A DNA stretch of 64,000 bases from Branchipolynoe longqiensis (lineage: Eukaryota; Annelida; Polychaeta; Phyllodocida; Polynoidae): assembly GCA_030323885.1 (NCBI GenBank), contig CM059196.1, positions 36,806,481 to 36,870,480 of the forward strand, in the 5' to 3' direction. The number at the start of each line of letters is the position of its first letter. Position 1 is the first letter of the stretch. This document shows, piece by piece, positions 38,901 to 50,900 of the stretch. The notes under the pieces are model-generated. The model saw only the letters and a list, made by a program, of their open reading frames with translations. It was not told the origin of the DNA and ran no database searches. A program made the translations under genes and the position numbers.

Positions 38901-41900
38901 CATGCCCATATATGGCATGGGGGTTTGCGATTTCCTAGGAAATCACAAGTGGGGGTTTGCGATTTACAGGGTTTGCGATTTCCTGCTACACCGATACCCA
39001 CCCGGCGGTGTCCCGTGGTGTCCGGTACAAGTTTTGAACATGCACAAAACTTTTACCGGACACCGCCGGGCTGATGTGTCCGGAACCCATCCGTACATGT
39101 CTGGTACCCATCCGTTGGTGTCCGTTTTGTCCGGTACCCATCCGTTATGTGTCCAGTTCTCGTCCGGTACATGTACGGTACTTGTCCGGTCTCCCGGTGG
39201 CAATTGACCCAATTATGCTCCATTTCGGTACATTTCAATACTTTATGTCACCGGAGAGCACCGGACTACTCAATCCGGTAAGGTGTGACAGGCGCTTAAA
39301 GCAGGAATCGCACCCACATCTCTTGCATTCCCAGCCAGTGTGCTGATCATTACACCACCTAGGCTCCTTGATGTCACCACCTTATCCATGCTGATTTCTC
39401 TATGTGGCTCCTTGTCTGAGAGGTCAGTGCAGATTACTATACTACCGACTAGTACCATATCGTCCTAATATGACGTCAGGTGTTGCCAGGACGTAACACT
39501 CCAACCAACCAACACCTGATAGGGCAGCTTCCTCAAACCGGTAGCTGTATTGTCGAATCCCCTGGTGGAGTGATTGGAACAAGATTCCTTACAGTTGTCG
39601 TCACCCCAGAAAAGCTTTGGCAAAGATCGAGCTATATGTTTTCTGCTGAATCTCACACATGTCGGATGAAGCTGGAAAGAATGTGTCCACTGGGCAGTTT
39701 CTGGTTCTTAAATCATGAATATTCAGGTGGTTAAAGTGGTAGGTCCTTTCTCGGCAACCTGAGTATCGTGACGTAGGCGAGATGCAGCGGTTTGGCCTGA
39801 GCTTGTTCCTGGCTGCTGCGTGTTGTGTGACGGGAGGCACTGCCTCGGGCTCCGTGTGTGCGTGCCGGGGAGTAGGGGCGGGGCGGGAGGCTGACCGCCC
39901 GACCTCATGCCCTGATTGTGGGCGGTGATCGTTCGCCGCCTCCTGCCACGCGTGCATTGGCCGCCTGTCAATATCTAGTCAATGCACTTCCGTCTCCACT
40001 CCCGCTGCTACCATTCCTCAGTCCAAGATAGTTTCTCCTCTCCTTCCTTCTCCTCTCCTTCTCCTTCTCTCCTCCTCCTTCTCCTCATTCCCTCCTTCTC
40101 ATTCTCTCCTCATTCTCTCCGCTCCTTCTTCTCTCCTCTCCTTTTCCTCTCCTTCTCTTCTCTCCTCTCCTCCCCTCCCCCCCTCCCCTCCCCTCTTTTT
40201 CTCTACCTCTCCTCTCCTGTCATCTCTCCTCGTTCTCCTTCTCCCTCTCCTCCTTCTCCTCCTCCTCCTCCTCCTCCTTCTCCTTCTCCTCCTCCCCTCC
40301 TCCTCCTCCTCCTCCTCTCCTCCTCCTCCCTCCTCCTCCTCCTCCCCTCCTCCTCCTCCTCCTCCTCCTCCTCCCTCCTCCCCTTCCTCCTCCTCCTCCC
40401 CCTCCTCCTCCTCCTCCTCCTCCTCCTCCTCCCTCCTCCTCCTCCTCCCCCCCCTCCTCCTCCCCCTCCCCCCTCCCCCCCCCTCCCCCTCCCCTCCCCT
40501 CCCCTCCCCTCCCCCCCCCCCCCTCCCCTCCCCCCCCTCCCCTCCCCTCCCCTCCCCCTCACCTCCCCCTCTTCCCTCTCCCCTCTCCCCTCACCTCCCC
40601 TCTTCCCCCTCCCCTCTCCCCTCTCTCCCCTCTCCCCTCTCCCCTCTCCTCACCTCACCTCACGGTGCTCGGGCTAAACTCCTTTCTATCCAGGGCAAAT
40701 TTGCCAACCTGTGTTGGCACCGGTTTCATTATTTCCGAACGCACTCACAGTCAAGTGCGCGCGGGGGGGGGGGGCGTGTTCGTGCGCGGGGGTGGGTCTG
40801 GGCTTGTTCGTGCGCGGGGGTGGGTCTGGGCTTGTTAGTGCGCGGGAGCGGGGGCGGGAGGCCTGCCGTTCCCGCCACGTCACCGCTGCCAGCTGACACC
40901 ATTCGGTGACGATTAGTTCTGCCTCACCTCACAGGGGCAGTGAGGGTACACTGCACGCGGGGATTGTAGTGGTAAGCATAAGACAAAACAAGTTAGACAA
41001 CTCATATCTAGGTCATGTGTTGCCCGATGCGCGCTCTCAGGCATACTTACCTGGCACAGGGGAGACCGTGATCGTCTAGGCGGTTCCCTCAGGGCGAGGC
41101 CCTTCCATTGCACTGTGGGTGGGAAAACACAGTGGTGTCTGTGTCTTTATGTGCTTTAATTTGGTTATTATCTCAAAATTTGATATACAATGCGCAGTGA
41201 ATGTATGGTATGGAAATAGTATGATGACCCGTGCGTATGTGGATGCATCGGGGTGCACTCGTGACAAACTGGTAACAACCACCCTTATGTGACACCGGGC
41301 GCGGTGGTCGAATCGGTAGAACGCGGGCCGCACGTGTGGAAGGTCGGGAGTTCGGTTCCCGGTCAAGTCAAACCAATGACTTATAAAATTGATCCTTGTC
41401 GCTTCCTAGTCTAGCACTTAGTATTATTATAGGATATGGCAAGGACTGGTTTAGCTCAGTGTCAGGATAATGTGACTGAGTGGGATATTGGGTCATGGTG
41501 CCGCTGGCCTGATTCCCAGTGGGGGAGCACTATTAGTCATCATGAGTGCGCACTCTCACAGGCAGTACCAGTCCTGATATGACCATTGATGTTGCCAGGA
41601 CGTAAAACCAACCAACCCTTTCATGGCACTCGAATCTTGATATAAAATGAACCGAAGAATGTATGTGTAAAGAAGGATGTATCTATCAAATGTGACACTT
41701 TTTCGGGGGGGTGGTACTTAGATCATTAATAGGAAACGTACGCTGTTTTACGACGACCCAAAATAACTGACACTGTTTTTTAATGTTTTATCTGTGTGGT
41801 TTTTGTTGTTATTTGGCTAGACTGCATTCCTTAGGTGTTTGTGCGACTTGCCGACAATCAATCTTACGTCTTGCAATATTTGTTTCAGGATCTTGGTACC

Positions 41901-44900
41901 GAGCGACTTTGTTGGTGCCATCATTGGGCGCAAGGGGCAAACAATCCGTAACATAACCACACAGTCACGAGCCAGGTAGGTACTCTCCAACCCTCCCCGC
42001 CACCCTCCTGATATGATATTAGATGTTGCCAGGACCTAGAATCCCCAAAACCAACAACCAATCCCCGGCCACATCGAGTGCAGCAGTGATTTAGCTGCTT
42101 TTCATGTTGCCATGTCTATAGACACTTCTTTTTCAGTGGGTTTTTTCTTCCCAAAACTCTATACTCTTGCACTTTGCCAGTTTCCTTGTAATAATTGATA
42201 ATTCATGAGAAATGTATTGCTAAGTATGTATGTCTGTATCAAATTTTCTAGTGACGCTCGATAGTAATTTTCTCATGAATGATTAACTGGAAAAGTAAAT
42301 GAGATGTAATAGATTTCGTAATTGGGGTTTTACACCTTAATAATATCAGGATGGGTACCGATTTGTGACATTGTGCATTCCTGGGTGATATCTTTGTGCT
42401 GCATCACCGTGCTGCTTGAACATTGACCCTTTTTGGGGGGGGGGGGGAGGGGGTGTTCTGTTTTCGTCCTTATTTCTAAACCATAGATTGTTTTCGTATT
42501 TAGAGATTATTGGTGTCATTGTAAAATGGTCAGTCGAGATGTTGTTTTGTACAGTAAAACCCCCCTTCCCCCTCCCCTTGGTGAAATCAGTCTACCGTGG
42601 TATCCGTAGTCTACCAAGACCCACCCCATGACCCTGTCCCTAAAGGGCTCATAGAAGACCCCACGTGACCTGACTTAACCCAGAAATGAGAAATCTCTGA
42701 TTTCCGGCGGATTCCCGATTTTTTTCAGTCTGGGGACATTTTTGATATAGGTGTAAATTTGAGGACATGAAAATGATGGGGGTACGTTTCATGTAGTACT
42801 CTCCAAGCATACATTTTGCACAATGCATATGACCAGGTCTGTCATTAATGGGACTGTATAACTATTATGGCCCATCTCACCATCAATTTTCGATTTCTTC
42901 CTCCCACACCACTATCATCTATTTAAGTAACTTGTTATGATGAGGGTTCCTACATTTCTCATATTGACTACCTGACTTTGCCAATGAACTTAACTTCTGT
43001 TGCTAACAAATAATGACATAATCACTATCCAATCTTCTGTAGTGCTGCCGCACACTGGTAAATGGTAGTAAATGTTTGGCCCATGATATAGTGAACTTGC
43101 TTTATCGTGCAAGTTAATGTAGTGACAGAGTTCTTAGGTCTACATCCCAATTTTTGCGTATATTTTAATCATCAAACAACACTGGAAAATTTACCGTCAG
43201 ATGTTTACAGCGCCTGGTCACATGACCCTACCAGCTACTACAATGGGAAGCGTGAGTCGCCAGTGAGTGTCGCTTCTTAGTGAGCGTGGCGTGCCGTCTT
43301 TGACATGGCGACTGGTGTGTGGAGGCCGGTGTACACATTGTGTTTTGATATTACAGGGTTGACGTTCATGGCAAAGAGAACTCTGGTCTCCTAGAAAAGG
43401 TAGGTGACTCAACAGACTGTCCCAGTTCTACCCAAAGTGGTAAGCTTTTAACTTAAGAGCTTTGTGTGTGCTTTGTGCTTCTGAATTCCCGGGGGAAAAT
43501 GGCAGCATTGTGAAAAACCGGCAGTCACCCATTTGACATGGTGAAAAACCCATTAGTTTCGACACCCGTTTTGGACGCAACCGACCTGAGGAGCATCTAT
43601 TCATGCTTGCAAAATTAATCCAAACAGAATGCTGCCATGTTTTGATTTTTCTTCCTTGGCTTGTTTCAAGTTGTTCAAAGTACTTCCCTTGGTGCTTGTG
43701 CAGTTGCTAGGCTTTGTTGCTTGCCAGACGCGGTGGCCTTGGAGCATGGTTACCATGGCGACAGCCAGCGTGATGTGATGATGCAATGGCAACAGGTAAC
43801 AGGCTTGGTGGCTGTGCACCTACCGGGGGAACCGTTCACTTAAACTACTAACTGCTAATCGATTCATTCATGGCAGGGCGCGCCTTTGTGACACATGCAA
43901 TCAGTTGATCACCAATTTATACCTGTTTGTCATGAATTAATATTGATTTTTCTGGAGAGCAAGTCAGTCAGATTACATTATAAATATCAGGAAGGAACTT
44001 GACTAATTAATTTCCAATGAATAAAAATGTAAAAGTAATTACAAAGTTCCTGTAACATGCTTTGAATAATAATTATTACATGTTTTTTCCCCTGTATAAG
44101 ATGTTCTAGCTGTTGCTATGGTTTCTACGTATTGATGTATATTATATATGTGTATACGGTTTCCTTTTCTAGCTGAGCTGAACGTATCGGTGTACATATA
44201 TATATATATATATATTGGATATCTTTATCATTTTGACTTTTGTAATTGGCGTCAGCTCTATCTTTCTCTCTACATATATGATTTCTACCTCTGGTGTGTC
44301 ATTGTGTGTGTCACTCTGTGGTGGGTTCTGCCCCAGATGAATTATTGGTTTTGTACTTACCACTTTGGCCCTTGCTCTGCGTGTTTCCCCGGCCTGCCCC
44401 TGAGGTGTGCGCTGTGCTTTCTCTGTTTACCGGTTGTTTGTGTTGATACACACCGGTCGACAGAGAGAACGCATGCACCTCCTCAGGGGCCCCGGGGAAA
44501 CACGCCCCTCTGCGTGTCTTGTAGGGACAGCCTCTGTAGTGCCTTGATATTCCGAAGGACGTGTCATTGCAGGTCATCTCCATCTATGGCCCGCCAGAAA
44601 ACTGCACCAATGCATGCAAGGAGATACTCAAAGTCATGCAACAGGAGGCCACAGCCACTAACAGGGGGTAAGTCTCTACCCCTGGCCAACTCGCTTAAAA
44701 CTTGGTCCATTAACCCTTCCACCTGACCGTTTGAGTTTCCGTGCTATCCCTGGTGAATTAATAAATGCGACCGGATAACCTTGAATATGATCCGCTGTGA
44801 TACAAAGTGTTAATCTTGAAGAGAAAAAAAAGGGGGAGGGTGAAATGAGACCAAATTTCAAGTGAAATCCTTTGATAACAGATGACGTTGGTAAGAATAT

Positions 44901-47900
44901 GCGACAAAATAAGGTCAGGTGTGATTGGATTAAGGCTTGCCTAAAGCTGCCTTGTGCCTCACGAGGTGTCACTTCTTAGATCGTTTCTCGAATCGATTCA
45001 GTCTGAACTTAGTGTAGTCTGAAAACTTCTTTTTTTAATGACTAAGTACAAGTCTGGGACTGTTTTAATGACTAAAGACAAGTTAGGAAGGCTGATTTAA
45101 TGAATAATTTTGTGTCGGTATAGACCCATTACCGCCACTGAATAACTACATCTTCAACCAGCAATGCACACAATATAAACCACTATACATGCACAACATG
45201 GCACTATTTAAAGACTAGCCGTTATTAAAACCAAACCTAACTGATATACAAACACAGCATATGATTTAACCACTAGTGTACATTACTGCACACTCTATCT
45301 TGATGCATATACCTTGCACTACGTTCAGTACATATGCTGTACACTATGCAGCATAGGCTGCTCCCTCGCTTTCTTTTTATGTTCAGAATGGGTTGTGCTG
45401 CACACAATGCAACACATTCCACTTCCACTATGTACAGATGAAATGCGACCACTCCGACGGCTGGAAGACCAGTGCCCCGGCGCTGACAAAATATGTATTC
45501 AGATGAATAAAAATATTTACCAAAAAAAATTAGATTGTTGGTTTAATCAGGGTCAGTACGGGGCCTGGAAGTCTTTGAAAAGTCTTGTGGAACTTCATTT
45601 GCCCCATTTGAAGGCCTTGAAAAGCTTTGAATTTAACCTATTTTGGGTAATTAGTTTTGAAAAGCCTTGAATTCTATTAAACCGTCCCCACTGATCTAAA
45701 TTAGTCCTTATTCGCCATTGTTAGTTTTTTTCCCTGAAATCAAAATGAAAATTGTCTTGAATTCCTATCAAAAACAGCCTTGAAATATCCTTGAATTCCA
45801 AACCCTGTTTAATGCACTGTTCGCAAGCCGGTAGGTGTTATATGCTCTATTTCTCTTTTCTGTAGGTTATAATGCCTCGTGGTGTACATTTTTCTAACGG
45901 GAGCCATCCGAATTGGAGACGTCCACCACCTGCTAATGATGCATTCAGTACCACATTACTGTTTTTTTACCCCCCCCCCCCCCCCCCCCCCAGCGACGTT
46001 AATGGTAATCAGCGACATATTTGCTATCTACATAGAGTTGTGTAAGAGCAGGATAATAACCATCAGATTTCTTGTCCTGACAATTTCGCTACATTCAAAC
46101 TTGTGACTTCAGTAGATATGATCAAATCCAGTGCTAGCGTGCATCGCTGTTTGTGAATGAATCCAGCTGTGTTTTCAGTGGATATTGAACATACCCCGAC
46201 GGTCGATGTGGTTCCGGCAGGCACTAAAGCACCTGTTATTTAACTACCACCACCTGTTTGACTACAGCTGTCAACACCTGGAATGAGGTCCAACCCGGTG
46301 TCGCAGTTTCAGCGCCCGGTCAGTTTCAACGGCCCGTATAGACTCAAACTCAAGGCATTGTCAATGGTCGTGAGCAATCTTCATACAGAAAATACAGGAA
46401 AAGTGATATATCTCTAAAAGCACACCACCTAGAAACAAATCGCTTTGTACACATATAGAAAACATCTTTACCAAAAAATGATTAAATTTATAAGGTTAGG
46501 GTTCTTGATTTGTATTAATTTTGAATAAAACTAAGGTTTTGCACTGCGCATACCGTCAAACTCAAGGCATTGTCAATGGTCGCTAGCAATCTTCATACAG
46601 AAAATACAGGAAAAGTGATCTATCTCTACAACCACACCACCTAGAAACAAATCGCTTTGTATACATGTAGAAAAGATCTTTACCAAAAACATATTAAATT
46701 TATAAGGTTAGTGACGATGTTAGATTTTGACGCATGCACATGAAACTGACTGGGCGCTGAAACTGACCGGGCGCTGAAACCGCCACACCGGCGTAAAAAG
46801 TGGTTCTTGTGAAATCAGCCTTTTGTATTTAAACAAGGGGATACCACAACCTGATGACACGTGGAAGGTGGTCAACAAATACACTGCGTAAACAGTGTTT
46901 TTTTTGTGAAATCAGCCTTTTAGTATTTAAACATGGGGATAACGCCACCGCCACCACCACCTGTCGACACTTGGAAGGTGGTGCAAGAAATACCATGCGT
47001 AAAAAGTGGTTCTTTGTGAAATCACATGTCGACCCGTGGTAGAAGGTCCAATAACTACCCTGTCTAAAAAGGGGTTCTAAATGAAATCTGACCCGGATTT
47101 AAACGTGGGGATACCTACTTTATTAGTTTTTTTCCTGTGGCTGTGTGACATTTTGTGGATCACCAGGGTTCAGGGTACGCCTCGGAGATGGCTCCTGCCG
47201 CCTTTTTGGCCAATTTACGTTCAGAATGTGCCTCGGTGTATGTAGACTGCCGAGACGTCACGCTTTACAGGTAGGAGGCAAAAAGTGCCTCCAAAATGGC
47301 TGTCTGATTCAGTGGTTTCAGCCAATGAGAGTTCTTTCCAATTGCAAATAACTGCATGCTATGGAGGCCCGCCATTCGAACCCTGGTGGTGGATTCGAAC
47401 CCTGGTCGAGTCAAACCAATGACGTAACAATTTATACTTGTCGCTTCCTAGCCTGGCGCTTGGCATTATTAGGATATGGCAAGGATGGTTGGCTCAGTGT
47501 CAGGATAATGTGACTGAGTGGGATATCAGGTCATGGTGCTGGTGGCCTGGTCTTCCAGTGGGGCAGCACTATAAAGTCGCCATGAGTGCGGACTGTCACA
47601 AGTCGGTACCTGTCCTGATATGACCTTAGATGTTGCTAGGATGTAAATCAACAACAAATAAACAAACAGCTCACAGGGAAGTAGGAACAATTACGGGTTC
47701 GATGAGTATGTGTTTGCTATCATTGTATAAATGCGTTTGTAGGACAACCATACACAGTATAGCTCACATCGTAACCACATCCACTGGACCGGTTTTGTTT
47801 GTTTGTTGTTTTATGTCCTAGCAACATCTAAGGTCATCAGGACGGGTACCGACTTGTGACAGTGCACACTCATGGTGATTTTATAGTGCTGCCCAACTGG

Positions 47901-50900
47901 GATGCTGGGGAGACCAGGCCACCAGCACTATGGCCTGATATCCCACTCAGTCACATTATCCTGACACTGAGCCAACCAGTCCTTGCCCTATCCTAATAAT
48001 GCCGAGCGCCTGGCTAGGAAGCAACGTGTATCGATTTTTAAGTCATCGCTTTGACTCGACCAGGGTTCCAAGGATCCCCAGATCTCCCAAAGCAGGATAT
48101 GGACACTCAACTCAGTCGGCCATCCTGTCTGGTCCCACTGGACGGGTGTTATGCAGAGGTGCCAAGTAGATAAGCGTATGAGTAGGGAGATCTCCCTAAT
48201 ACACAAATTTCAAATAGGTAGAAATAGTGTGGCCGAGGGAGGGGGGCACATGAGAGGAGGGGGGGGGGGGGCACAGGAGAGGGGGTTGTTCAGCCTCTCC
48301 CAACGGGGGTGTACACGGGGGGGGCCTCCCGCAGAAAATGTTGGGGAAAGAATTATAGAAAATGCTGAAAGGAAATTGTGTAAAGAATTTTTTTTTTTAA
48401 TAGTTCTTTGGTAGGAGATTACAAATTAAAAGCGAGAGTTTATGGGTCATATTGCTATATTTTAGAGAGATCTCCCATAAAATCAGGAGACTTGGCACCT
48501 CTGGTTATGATTATATCTTGTCGTGCCTACAGCTACCTAGCATTCTAGTAGCCTTTCACATCGGACCCCCATAGCCGTGCTCACAGTGAGATTTTGAGTG
48601 TTGTGTGTAGCCACCTCTGGCGGGATGTCGTGTCTGCAGGTGCCATTCTCAGATTCTGGTAACCTTTCGTATCTGACTTCCATAGCTGTTCTCACAGTGA
48701 GATTTTGATTGTTGTGTGTAGCCCCCTCTGGTGGCATATTGTGTCTACAGGTACCATTCTAGTAATCTTTCGTATCTGACCTCCATAGCCATGCTCACAG
48801 TGAGATTTTGAGTGTTGTGTGTAGCCAGCTGGCAGGATTAACCAGACATCTCTGGCCTGGCTTGTAGGGAGATCACATTGAAGATGCTGGCCGATGACCG
48901 ATACTGTGGACGGATCATCGGGAAGGACGGCAAGGTCATCAAGAAGTACAGGGAGGACACAGACACGCGAATTACTGTCTCCAAGTAAGCCTGTCAATAG
49001 ATCTCGGGCCACGCTGAGTATGCAATGCTGCCCTGTATTGGTGACGTATTCATAGTAGCAATGTGAGACGCCTTATACACAAACTAAAATTTTCCTTTGT
49101 CACAATTTATACAATTGTGAGCTTTTAAAGTTATAAGTGTTTTTTGACACATTGATTGTATGCTTTTACATTTTGTGTAAAAGCGATGGTTGAACACTTC
49201 TTGCCGTGAATATGGCTTATGCTGCCGACACGGGGTAAAGAAACCACCAATCAATCAAAACTAAAACCATGAGCCCAGCATAACTGCTATTTTAATGTTA
49301 GAAGGCAGCTGTGTACTATATTCCTATATATATCAGGGATGATATCCGCGATTTCGCGGATTTGGGCGATTTTTTTATTTTCACAAAATGCCAAGGATAT
49401 TTAATGACAGTAATTGGTCAATTTGAATCCAGTTCTTATATGACCTTAGATATTGCTAGGACATAAACCCAATCAAACTGCAAAGCAAGTGCAGAGAGAG
49501 GACAGAGGGATTGGGAGCATGGGTGATAATACAGTCACATGTTAGCCTGTACTGATTGATCAGTGGAATGGAGCTAGGATAGTGCTTGGAGATTACTGTT
49601 CCAAACCTGACTTCCGGGAATTTTTCGCGATTCCCTGACAGTGCTAAGCCTATGGGAGACAATCAGCGTTTTCGTGGAAATTCGCCGTATCGCCATATCA
49701 CGGTGATATGACGGCTGAATGCTAGTGGCATCTTTGTTTAAATAATGCTGCAATAATAGTACGTTATCCTGGTGATTATTACTATTATTCTTAAAAGATG
49801 GTAAACTATTTTAATGCTTTGTCGGCAGCAAAGGCCTTATTCACGGCGAAAATTAGTAGCATCTATTTTTTCTTCTTTGGTGGTGGTAATAATAATCACT
49901 AGGATAACGGTATTTGCAGATAACCTCACCACAGATTTCCGTTTTTTTGCGGGAGACCACTTTCATCCCTGATATATACATTTTCGTCAATAGTCAAACC
50001 ACCCAGTTATATATTACACAATATGTGTAATATATAACTGGGTGGTTATTGAAATTTATTTGTAGAATTGAAACTAATTCTAGTTAATTACAAAATTCCT
50101 AAGGCCTAATCGTGTCTAGATAGATTTATGAATGCTGTTTCTTTATGCATGACATTATATTGTTGTTGGTTTGTTTTTAATTTCCCCTGTTTTAAGTTTA
50201 TATATATTTACCCCGGCGTTAATATTAAGCATTTACTGGTTAAAGTACAGCTTTGGTTATACTCTGCTTCATGAACCTCGAAACTAAGTTTTCTAATTTT
50301 TACTTAGTTGCCAACATGGGCACTTTATAGGTGAACTGTTTAATAAGTGTCGCAATGGGTTAGTTCCCATTGATTAATTAATATCTCAACGCTTTGTCTG
50401 TAATTCATATGGGGTTTCTCATTATATTAAATGATGTAAAATTATTAGAACTACCAATTTTACTTTTAAAGAATGTGTTATTAGTCAGGCTATTGTTTAG
50501 CAACTCTTCTGCTAATTCTGCATGTACAGTACAACCTCTCTAACTGACCACGTCCACAAATCGACCACTCCCCTATATCGATTGCTTTATTTGGGTCCCA
50601 ATCGATCGCCCATATAATACCATTAATAATTTTTTTAAACTCCCTGAACCGACTATCTCTGGAAATGGACCATTTAACATCGGTCCCATGGTCGGTCTAT
50701 TTAGAGAGGTTTTACTGCATTAGCTTGGGCGGTGGTTAGTGTTAACTCGTGCACTCAGCTACTGACTACCACTTGCCGTGGTCTTTGAGCTGCACTTTAG
50801 TCCTGCATGCTTTAGAACTAAATCAACTTGCACGTCAACACTCCAAAAGTGGGGCAGGCTGCCCGCGCCTCGCACTCTCACCGTCTCAGTGTCTCGCCCT

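Noticed and set aside
39982..40677. 231-residue Ser/Pro/Leu ORF and its minus-strand counterpart
   Set aside because: Pure translation of the CT-rich tract. No domain, and homopolymeric composition in both directions.
44148..44726. 192-residue ORF overlapping exon 9
   Set aside because: It is in a different frame from the KH1 codons. The conserved peptide lies in the other frame with correct splice phases.
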